Assembly: GCA_030618905.1 (NCBI GenBank)
Contig: JAUXCL010000061.1
Span: 1 to 12,220, forward strand
Source of the DNA: Bacteroidales bacterium
GTDB taxonomy: Bacteria; Bacteroidota; Bacteroidia; Bacteroidales; B18-G4
Direction of reading: 5' to 3'
DNA: 12,220 nucleotides
Shown here: positions 6,506 to 12,220 of the stretch, piece by piece
How positions within the stretch are numbered: position 1 is the first letter of the stretch
Layout of the letters: each line of letters opens with the position of its first letter
Made by a program: the position numbers and the translations under genes
Notes under the pieces: model-generated
Seen by the model: only the letters and a program-made list of their open reading frames with translations
Databases searched by the model: none
Told to the model about the DNA's origin: nothing

Positions 6506-8073
6506 TTGGGTTGAAGTGAAATGATAGGCACCAATACTTCTTCCAATGAAATACCCCCATGCTGAAATGTATTCCTGTAATACTTCACATAATAGTTATA
6601 ATTGTTTGGATATGCAAAGAAATCATCATTGCGGCAAAAAACAAAAACCGAACTGACATTGATCTTAGGCAGAAATATATCGTAAGGATTCTTTACCTCA
6701 TAAACATCTTTGGCAGTATAGCTAAGGTTCTTACCAATTTTGTAACGTAAGTTGGTATTGGTGCTTCTGTCACCAATAATTTTAACCGGATTCTGCACCT
6801 TTACAGATCCATGGTCGGTGGTGATTACCAGATGCACCTTTTTCTCAGCAAGGTACTTGATGATATCAAAGAGCGATGAATGCTCAAACCAGGATAACAT
6901 CAGTGACCGGTAAGCGGGTTCGTCATCAGCAAGCTCACGTATAATTTCCATTTCAGTCCTGGCATGCGAAAGCATATCGACAAAATTATAGACAATAACA
7001 TTCAAGTCATTGTTCATCAGGTTGGCCAGGTTATCTGCCAATTTTTTACCCGCATCAAGGTTGAGTATCTTATGATAACTATACTTCACATTTTTACCAA
7101 AACGCTTCAATTGCTCCCCTAACAGCTCACTTTCAAATTTATTCTTACTGCCTTCCTCATTTTCATTTATCCAATATTGAGGAAACCGCTTTTCTATTTC
7201 TGAGGGCATGAGTCCGGAAAAAATAGCATTACGTGCGTACTGTGTAGTGGTAGGTAAGATGCTGAAGTAAATCTCATCCTGGATTACGCGATAATACTCT
7301 TCAATAAGTGGCTGAATTGCTTTCCACTGGTCATAACGCAAATTGTCGATCAACAGTACAAAGAAAGGCTGCTGCCTGTCCATCAATGGAAAAATCTTAT
7401 CCTTAAATAAAGTCGGCGATAATACCGGGTGGTCCGGATCCTCACCTGAAATCCAATCCTGATAATGACTTTCCAGGAACTTCATAAATACCTGGTTGGC
7501 TTCATCCTTTTGCATTTTCAGGACCTCCTGAATGCTTTCATCTTCTGCCTTCTCCAGTTCAATTTCCCACCTGCTCAATTTCTTATAAATATCACACCAC
7601 TCCTTGTGGTTCAGGTTCCCCGATATTTCCATTCCAATATTTCTGAATTCCTGCTGATACGTGAAAGTAGCTTTTTCACTCATCAATTTCTTATTCTCCA
7701 GGTTTTTCTTCAGGCAGAGTAAAATTTGATTGGGATTCACTGGTTTTATGAGGTAATCAGCTATGTTCGAGCCGATTGCATCCTCCATAATGGATTCTTC
7801 CTCACTTTTAGTAATCATTACTACAGGAAGATTGGGATAAAGGTTTTTAATCTCTTCCAGTGTTTCGATACCAGAAATACCCGGCATCTGTTCATCCAGA
7901 AAAATGATATCATAAGGATTCTCCCGGATCATTTCAATGGCATCATCTCCATTATTAGAAGTCAGTACCTCATATCCCTTTTGCTCCAGGAACAAGATAT
8001 GGGGCTTTAACAGATCAATCTCGTCATCAACCCAGAGAATTTTTATTTTATCCATAGCAAGGTCTTTTGTCAT
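6502..8073 (-). CDS. porX: PorX-type response regulator with PglZ domain
   Basis: This 523-residue protein fits PorX, which in Porphyromonas gingivalis controls type IX secretion genes and hydrolyses phosphodiesters through its PglZ (alkaline phosphatase superfamily) domain. Residues 10-127 are a receiver domain: acidic Asp16/Asp17, phosphoacceptor Asp60, Thr88 and Lys110. A helical linker (about 130-215) follows. The PglZ domain (about 235-520) shows LIDNLRYD (Asp243), the likely nucleophile threonine in PTTTQYAR (275-277), NFVDMLSH (Asp366, His370), TTDHGS (Asp420, His421) and FQHGG (His505), a full set of metal-binding residues. There is no DNA-binding domain. An ATG at 8055 would remove six residues and give an N-terminus closer to the receiver fold; I cannot decide between the two. 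No kinase (PorY), sigma factor or type IX component lies nearby. It is first in an operon with tsaE and ald. Confidence 0.93.
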   Translation of the reverse strand: MTKDLAMDKIKILWVDDEIDLLKPHILFLEQKGYEVLTSNNGDDAIEMIRENPYDIIFLDEQMPGISGIETLEEIKNLYPNLPVVMITKSEEESIMEDAIGSNIADYLIKPVNPNQILLCLKKNLENKKLMSEKATFTYQQEFRNIGMEISGNLNHKEWCDIYKKLSRWEIELEKAEDESIQEVLKMQKDEANQVFMKFLESHYQDWISGEDPDHPVLSPTLFKDKIFPLMDRQQPFFVLLIDNLRYDQWKAIQPLIEEYYRVIQDEIYFSILPTTTQYARNAIFSGLMPSEIEKRFPQYWINENEEGSKNKFESELLGEQLKRFGKNVKYSYHKILNLDAGKKLADNLANLMNNDLNVIVYNFVDMLSHARTEMEIIRELADDEPAYRSLMLSWFEHSSLFDIIKYLAEKKVHLVITTDHGSVKVQNPVKIIGDRSTNTNLRYKIGKNLSYTAKDVYEVKNPYDIFLPKINVSSVFVFCRNDDFFAYPNNYNYYVKYYRNTFQHGGISLEEVLVPIISLQPK

Positions 8074-8097
8074 CCTGAAAAAAAAGTTGTATAATTG
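8066..8097 (+). promoter_or_regulatory. Candidate promoter of the HD-domain gene
   Basis: TTTG at 8066-8069 and TATAATTG at 8090-8097 are 20 nt apart; the -7 box matches TAnnTTTG at all but one fixed position. Transcription would start near 8103, after the ATG at 8100 but before the GTG at 8160, which favours the GTG as the real start. The -33 box lies inside the first codons of the longer porX reading. Confidence 0.35.
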
Positions 8098-8142
8098 AAA
8101 TGGGAATTTTAAGAAAATATTGTTTAAAAATCATCCTAATTA

Positions 8143-8150
8143 CAAATTTA
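8143..8150 (-). promoter_or_regulatory. Candidate -7 box for porX
   Basis: On the minus strand TAAATTTG matches TAnnTTTG fully. A start near 8136 would give leaders of about 63 or 81 nt to the two possible porX start codons. I see no well-spaced TTTG upstream, so support is limited to one box. Confidence 0.3.
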
Positions 8151-8159
8151 AGCAAATCT

Positions 8160-9398
8160 GTGCGCGCATCCTCTTTTAACAAAAGAAAAATATTCAACGA
8201 TCCGGTTTATGGATTCATCTCAATTGATAGTGAGCTCACTTTTGATGTGATAGAACATCCCTACTTTCAGCGCTTACGCAGGATAAAGCAGCTGGGATTA
8301 ACACATTTGGTATACCCTGGTGCCTTACATACCCGGTTCCACCATTCCATGGGTGCCATGTACCTGATGAACCAGGTCATCGTAGCGCTACGGCTCAAAG
8401 GCCTTGAGATTAATGATGAAGAAGCCCAGGCTGCCTCACTGGCTATTTTATTGCATGACGTGGGGCACGGTCCATTTTCGCATGCACTCGAGAACTCAAT
8501 CCTGGAAGGGATTCACCATGAAGCGGTTTCCCGGATATACATGCAGCGCCTGAATGAAAACTTCAACGCTTTGCTTCATACTGCCATTAGCATATTTGAC
8601 AATAGCTATTCAAGGAAATTCTTTCACCAACTGGTATCGAGCCAACTGGATGTCGACCGGATGGATTACCTGAGGAGAGATAGTTTTTATACCGGTGTTT
8701 CGGAAGGGATCATCAACACAGACAGAATCATCAAGATGTTGACTGTCATAGATGATAAAATTGCTGTTGAAGAGAAGGGAATTTATTCTATTGAAAAATA
8801 CATTGTGGCAAGAAGGTTGATGTACTGGCAGGTTTACCTGCATAAGACTGTTATTGCAGCTGAAAGCATGCTGATACGCATTCTTTCAAGGGCCAAATAC
8901 CTTGTCAGGAACGGGGAGCATATTTTTGCCACTCCTGCACTTTTTTTCTTCCTGCAAAACCCGGTAACTCAAAAAAACCTTGAAGATGATCCTGTGCTGC
9001 TTGAGCAGTTCTCCTTACTTGATGATTTTGATATCTTCACTGCCATTAAGGTATGGGCTGATCATAAAGATCCTATACTTGGACCTTTGTGCAGCAGACT
9101 GGTTAACCGCCAGCTATTCCGTATAGAGATGCAGGATGTACCATTCGATCAGACTTACCTTGAAAGTATCCGTAAAAAAATCATGATGTCGTATCATCTA
9201 TCTGAAGAGGACGTCGACTTTTTCATGATTGAAGACAGTACAGCCAATTACGCTTATCATCCACTGAGCGATAAGATCAACATTCTTTACAAAAGCGGGG
9301 AGATGGTCGATCTGGCATATGTTTCAGATCAACTTAACATAGCAGTCCTGCATAAGAATGTAGTGAAATACTTTCTCTGCTATCCTAAAAATATTTAA
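8160..9398 (+). CDS. HD-domain phosphohydrolase (COG1078, YwfO-like)
   Basis: The 412-residue protein belongs to the COG1078 HD phosphohydrolases, related to SAMHD1-type dNTP triphosphohydrolases. With the GTG start the family pattern begins near residue 10 (IFNDPVYGFI). The metal site shows HTRFHHSMG (His62), LLHDVGHGPFSH (His99-Asp100, His103, His108) and LDVDRMDYLRRD (Asp164/Asp166). YwfO-like homologues have been reported to hydrolyse dNTPs. Whether this one does, or is allosterically controlled, is unknown. Residues beyond about 250 form a helical C-terminal half without recognised motifs. An in-frame ATG at 8100 would add 20 residues (MGILRKYCLK and onward) not expected in the family and would lie before the candidate transcription start, so I chose GTG 8160. 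It is divergent from porX and 80 bp upstream of lpxD. No signal peptide is evident, so the protein should be cytoplasmic. Confidence 0.88.
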   Translation: MRASSFNKRKIFNDPVYGFISIDSELTFDVIEHPYFQRLRRIKQLGLTHLVYPGALHTRFHHSMGAMYLMNQVIVALRLKGLEINDEEAQAASLAILLHDVGHGPFSHALENSILEGIHHEAVSRIYMQRLNENFNALLHTAISIFDNSYSRKFFHQLVSSQLDVDRMDYLRRDSFYTGVSEGIINTDRIIKMLTVIDDKIAVEEKGIYSIEKYIVARRLMYWQVYLHKTVIAAESMLIRILSRAKYLVRNGEHIFATPALFFFLQNPVTQKNLEDDPVLLEQFSLLDDFDIFTAIKVWADHKDPILGPLCSRLVNRQLFRIEMQDVPFDQTYLESIRKKIMMSYHLSEEDVDFFMIEDSTANYAYHPLSDKINILYKSGEMVDLAYVSDQLNIAVLHKNVVKYFLCYPKNI

Positions 9399-9423
9399 TT
9401 GTTGAAAACTGATTATAAAGCAA

Positions 9424-9455
9424 TTGCCCTGATTCCTAAATTTTGGGTATCATTG
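9424..9455 (+). promoter_or_regulatory. Possible promoter before lpxD
   Basis: TTG at 9424-9426 and TATCATTG at 9448-9455 are 21 nt apart. The -7 box misses one fixed base of TAnnTTTG. The leader would be about 17 nt. lpxD may also be read from the HD gene, since no terminator hairpin is visible in the 80-bp gap. Confidence 0.28.
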
Positions 9456-9478
9456 TATGATAAAACCCTTTTACAGCA

Positions 9479-10501
9479 ATGAAGTTTACGGCAAAAGAAA
9501 TAGCTGCAATGCTTAACGGGGAGCTGGAAGGAGACGCGGATGCGACCATTGAAAAGATATCCAGGATTGAAGAAGGAGTACCCGGATCTTTATCATTTTT
9601 AGCCAACCCAAAATACACGCAATTCATTTATACCACCAAGGCTTCAGCCGTTATTGTGAACAAAGATTTTGTTCCGGAACAGGCCATTAATACCACTTTG
9701 ATCCGTGTTGAAGATGCTTATTCTGCATTTGCACAGGTTCTTGAAGCCTATGATAAGGTTAAACACCAGAGAACCGGTATTTCCGAACAGGCATATATTG
9801 CTGATACAGCCACTATTGGCCATGATGCATATATTGGCCCTTTCGTTTTTATCGGTGAAAATGTGGTAATAGGGGACAATGTTAAGATCTATCCCAACAC
9901 CTATATTGCCGACCATGTCAGGATTGGAGATAACACCCTGATATATGCCGGGGTAAAGATCTATGACAGCAATATTATCGGAAAGAATTGCACCTTTCAT
10001 TCAGGGGTAGTCATTGGGTCTGATGGTTTTGGATTTGCTCCCCAGGAAGATAAACATTATAAGAAAGTAGCACAGATTGGGAACGTCATTATCGAGGATG
10101 ACGTGGAAATAGGCTCTAATACCACCATTGACAGGGCCACTGTTGGATCTACCATCATACGTAAAGGGGTTAAGCTGGATAACCTCATCATGATTGCGCA
10201 CAATGTTGAGATCGGAGAACATACAGTGATTGCTGCGCAAGCAGGAATTTCAGGCTCAACCAAGGTTGGGAAGAACTGTATTATCGCCGGTCAGGCAGGC
10301 CTTATCGGACATTTGAAGATAGGAGATAATGTAATCATCGGTGCCCAGTCAGGAATTTCTTCCAATATTAAAGACGGTTCTGTGCTTTTAGGATCTCCTG
10401 CTTTTGATATTGGCAGGTACAGAAAAGCTTATATCCATTTTCGTAATCTAACCAAAATCGTTGAAAGGATAGACAATCTTGAAAAAAACAGCGATCAGTA
10501 A
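9479..10501 (+). CDS. lpxD: UDP-3-O-acylglucosamine N-acyltransferase LpxD
   Basis: LpxD transfers a 3-hydroxyacyl chain from acyl carrier protein to the 2-amino group of UDP-3-O-acyl-glucosamine, the third step of lipid A synthesis in the cytoplasm. The 340-residue length is normal. Residues 1-97 are the uridine-binding domain, with SLSFLANPKYTQFIYTTKAS. Residues 105-310 are a left-handed beta-helix of hexapeptide repeats such as IGENVV and IGDNVK. Residues 311-335 are the C-terminal helix. The catalytic His241 lies in MIAHNVEIG and His278 in GLIGHLKIG, matching E. coli His239 and His276 with a shift of two. GSDGFGFAP (180-188) is another family signature. The start is fixed by MKFTAKEIA, as in homologues. 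It is 96 bp upstream of lpxC-fabZ, which has its own candidate promoter. Confidence 0.97.
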   Translation: MKFTAKEIAAMLNGELEGDADATIEKISRIEEGVPGSLSFLANPKYTQFIYTTKASAVIVNKDFVPEQAINTTLIRVEDAYSAFAQVLEAYDKVKHQRTGISEQAYIADTATIGHDAYIGPFVFIGENVVIGDNVKIYPNTYIADHVRIGDNTLIYAGVKIYDSNIIGKNCTFHSGVVIGSDGFGFAPQEDKHYKKVAQIGNVIIEDDVEIGSNTTIDRATVGSTIIRKGVKLDNLIMIAHNVEIGEHTVIAAQAGISGSTKVGKNCIIAGQAGLIGHLKIGDNVIIGAQSGISSNIKDGSVLLGSPAFDIGRYRKAYIHFRNLTKIVERIDNLEKNSDQ

Positions 10502-10529
10502 TAAATAGTGCTGAAATCCACTCTAACTG

Positions 10530-10559
10530 TTTGAGTTATTTCAAAAATTGTTACCTTTG
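10530..10559 (+). promoter_or_regulatory. Candidate promoter of lpxC-fabZ
   Basis: TTTG at 10530-10533 and TACCTTTG at 10552-10559 are 18 nt apart, and both match the Bacteroidota consensus fully. Transcription would start near 10566, giving a leader of about 32 nt. The site lies in the 96-bp gap after lpxD and would let lpxC-fabZ and lpxA be expressed apart from lpxD. Confidence 0.6.
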
Positions 10560-10597
10560 CGCATCAATTTTTTAACGTATTTCGTTTCCTGCTAAGC

Positions 10598-11992
10598 ATG
10601 TATGAAAAACAAAAAACAATAAGCACTGCGGTATCTGTTGAAGGGATGGGCCTGCATACCGGGCATGGAGTTAAGCTCACTTTTAAACCTGCTCCGGAGC
10701 ATCATGGCTTGAAGTTTGTCCGCGTTGACCTGCCTGGCAAACCTGTAATAGAAGTAGATATCGACAATGTAACGGAAACAACACGTGGAACCACGCTTTC
10801 CGGAAATGGAGCAGACGTCGTAACCACGGAACATGTACTTGCAGCAGTCATAGGAATGGGAATCGACAACCTGGTCATGGAGGTTGATCAGATTGAAACG
10901 CCTATCATGGATGGTAGTTCCAGATATTTCGTTCAGGCCCTGGAAAGTGCCGGAATTGTGGAACAAGAGGCGAAAAAGGAATATATAGAAATCTCTTCCA
11001 ATATCATATACGAAGACCCGGAAAGAAAAACTGAAATAATTGCCATGCCCCATGACGATTATAAGATCTCAGTAATGATCAATTTTGAAACCAAAGTACT
11101 GGGGACACAGGATGCAGCAATTGAGAGCATTAAACAATTTTCTGATGACATTGCCATTTCCCGGACTTTTGTTTTTCTTCATGAATTAGAGTACCTGCTC
11201 AATAACAACTTGATTAAGGGTGGAGATTTGAGTAATGCGATTGTTTTTGTAAACCGGGCGATAAGCCAGGAAGAACTTGACCGCCTGGCCACCTTATTTA
11301 ATAAACCAACAGTTAAAGTTTTGCAGGAAGGAATACTGAACAACCTGGAACTGCATTTTCAGAATGAACCTGCCAGGCATAAACTACTGGATGTTATCGG
11401 AGACCTTGCCCTGTTGGGCAAGCCACTTAAAGCAAACATTATTGCCAAGAGACCAGGACATCATTCAAATGTGCAATTTGCGAAACTAATCAAAGAACAC
11501 ATGAAGACACAACAGAAAAACAACAAAGTGCCTATGTTTGATCTGAACAAGGAACCGGTATACGACATCAATCAGATCAAGAAGATTTTACCCCATCGAC
11601 CGCCATTCTTGTTTATTGATAAAATCATTGAAATGAGCGAAAAGCATGTAGTTGGGGTGAAAAATGTGACTATTACTGAAGATTATTTCGTTGGACATTT
11701 CCCAAATGAGCCTGTGATGCCTGGTGTGTTACAGATAGAAGCCATGGCTCAGACCGGCGGTATTCTTGTACTGAGTTCAGTTCCGGACCCGGAAAATTAT
11801 ATAACCCTTTTTCTAAAGATCAATAATGTTAAGTTCAGGCAAAAGGTTGTACCTGGCGATACTATTGTTTTCCACAACGAACTTATTGGACCTATTCGTC
11901 GTGGCATATGCAATATGAAAGGAACTGCCTATGTGGGAGATAAAATCGTTATGGAAGGTACGATGATGGCATCCATAGTTAAGAAAACGTAG
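10598..11992 (+). CDS. lpxC-fabZ: Bifunctional LpxC deacetylase / FabZ dehydratase
   Basis: This 464-residue fusion carries two enzymes. Residues 1-300 are LpxC, the zinc deacetylase that commits UDP-3-O-acyl-GlcNAc to lipid A. Visible residues are the zinc ligands His79 (TTEHVLAA), His261 and Asp265 (ARHKLLDVIGDLAL), plus Glu78 and the His288/289 pair (PGHHS) at the E. coli His265 region. Residues 301-315 are a polar linker (MKTQQKNNK). Residues 316-464 are FabZ, the 3-hydroxyacyl-ACP dehydratase of fatty acid synthesis: LPHRPPFLFID (331-341), catalytic His367 in GHFPNEPVMPG, and Glu381 in QIEAMAQ. Both active sites look intact. The fusion is well known in Bacteroidota. FabZ and the lipid A enzymes draw on the same 3-hydroxyacyl-ACP pool, so the fusion links lipid A and phospholipid supply. 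lpxA follows after 21 bp and is probably cotranscribed. Confidence 0.97.
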   Translation: MYEKQKTISTAVSVEGMGLHTGHGVKLTFKPAPEHHGLKFVRVDLPGKPVIEVDIDNVTETTRGTTLSGNGADVVTTEHVLAAVIGMGIDNLVMEVDQIETPIMDGSSRYFVQALESAGIVEQEAKKEYIEISSNIIYEDPERKTEIIAMPHDDYKISVMINFETKVLGTQDAAIESIKQFSDDIAISRTFVFLHELEYLLNNNLIKGGDLSNAIVFVNRAISQEELDRLATLFNKPTVKVLQEGILNNLELHFQNEPARHKLLDVIGDLALLGKPLKANIIAKRPGHHSNVQFAKLIKEHMKTQQKNNKVPMFDLNKEPVYDINQIKKILPHRPPFLFIDKIIEMSEKHVVGVKNVTITEDYFVGHFPNEPVMPGVLQIEAMAQTGGILVLSSVPDPENYITLFLKINNVKFRQKVVPGDTIVFHNELIGPIRRGICNMKGTAYVGDKIVMEGTMMASIVKKT

Positions 11993-12013
11993 TATTAATA
12001 TAATTAAAATTCT

Positions 12014-12220
12014 ATGAACCAGCCCCTTGCATACGTAAATCCACAGGCCAAGGTAGCCAATAACGTTGTCATCGAACCATTCGTCAATATTGAAAAAAAT
12101 GTTGTGATTGAGGAAGGCACCTGGATTGGCTCCAATGTCACGATCATGGAAGGTGCCAGGATCGGAAAGAATTGCAGAGTCTTTCCTGGAGCAGTTATCG
12201 CTGCCATTCCTCAGGACCTC
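12014..12220 (+). CDS. lpxA: UDP-GlcNAc O-acyltransferase LpxA (5' part, cut by window edge)
   Basis: The open frame begins at ATG 12014 and continues through the last base, giving 69 codons of what should be a protein of about 255-260 residues. LpxA adds the first 3-hydroxyacyl chain to UDP-GlcNAc in lipid A synthesis. The visible part is the start of the left-handed beta-helix: MNQPLAYVNPQAKV, then hexapeptide units VVIEPF, NVVIEE, WIGSNV and IGKNCR, ending in VFPGAVIAAIPQDL, which closely fits the LpxA N-terminus. The catalytic His lies beyond the edge and cannot be checked. Spacing of 21 bp from lpxC-fabZ and the same strand support one operon. The order LpxD, LpxC-FabZ, LpxA is usual for the phylum. 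Confidence 0.93.
   Translation, partial: MNQPLAYVNPQAKVANNVVIEPFVNIEKNVVIEEGTWIGSNVTIMEGARIGKNCRVFPGAVIAAIPQDL

Noticed and set aside
8100..8159. ATG at 8100 as the HD-domain gene start
   Set aside because: The added 20 residues do not fit the family and would precede the candidate transcription start. Kept as a possible alternative only.
10592..11053. Minus-strand open frame of 153 codons within lpxC
   Set aside because: Aromatic-rich, low-meaning translation opposite the highly conserved zinc-binding half of LpxC.
1..12220. A new defence, mobile or secretion system in the window
   Set aside because: No transposase, integrase, nuclease, CRISPR repeat, toxin-antitoxin pair or phage gene is seen. 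The PglZ domain here is in PorX, without the BREX genes (pglX, brxC and others) that would suggest phage defence.

Overview
The window looks like a chromosomal segment of a member of the Bacteroidota, probably near the Bacteroidales. The evidence is a PorX-type response regulator fused to a PglZ domain, an LpxC-FabZ fusion, a DUF4369-thioredoxin protein, PKD/FISUMP lipoproteins, and start codons in AT-rich leaders without clear Shine-Dalgarno sites. Several leaders also match the Bacteroidota promoter form TTTG/TTG, 17-23 nt, TAnnTTTG. I see no tRNA, rRNA, CRISPR array, transposase, integrase or phage gene.

Left third (1-4036, all plus strand): two surface lipoproteins and a periplasmic or membrane-associated thioredoxin-like protein. 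The first lipoprotein has PKD, FnIII-like and FISUMP modules. A four-copy 7-bp repeat lies beside its candidate promoter. After a 403-bp gene-free stretch comes a second lipoprotein made of two PKD modules that resemble the first protein's PKD. A strong hairpin terminator then ends the PKD unit. The candidate promoter of the thioredoxin-like gene has its -33 box inside that hairpin.

Middle (4042-8073, all minus strand): in transcription order porX, tsaE, an alanine dehydrogenase-like gene and a LutA/YkgE-like iron-sulfur protein. porX and tsaE overlap by 4 bp and tsaE and ald are 7 bp apart, so these three are very likely one operon. The LutA-like gene follows after 72 bp that hold a near-perfect palindrome. 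It converges on the thioredoxin-like gene with only 5 bp between the stop codons. By hand alignment the alanine dehydrogenase-like protein has Gln where the classical enzyme has its catalytic His.

Right third (8160-12220, all plus strand): an HD-domain phosphohydrolase divergent from porX, then the lipid A genes lpxD, lpxC-fabZ and the first 69 codons of lpxA, which runs off the right edge. LpxA, LpxC and LpxD are the first three acyl-transfer/deacetylation enzymes of the Raetz pathway, and FabZ supplies the competing fatty-acid elongation step. Encoding them together would help balance lipid A against phospholipid.

Most of the window is ordinary, well-known biology for this phylum. I found no convincing undescribed multi-gene system. 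The points that best reward a second look are the heptamer repeat at the first promoter, the His-to-Gln replacement in the alanine dehydrogenase-like protein, the promoter/terminator overlap, the palindrome before the LutA-like gene and the overlapping porX/HD start region.
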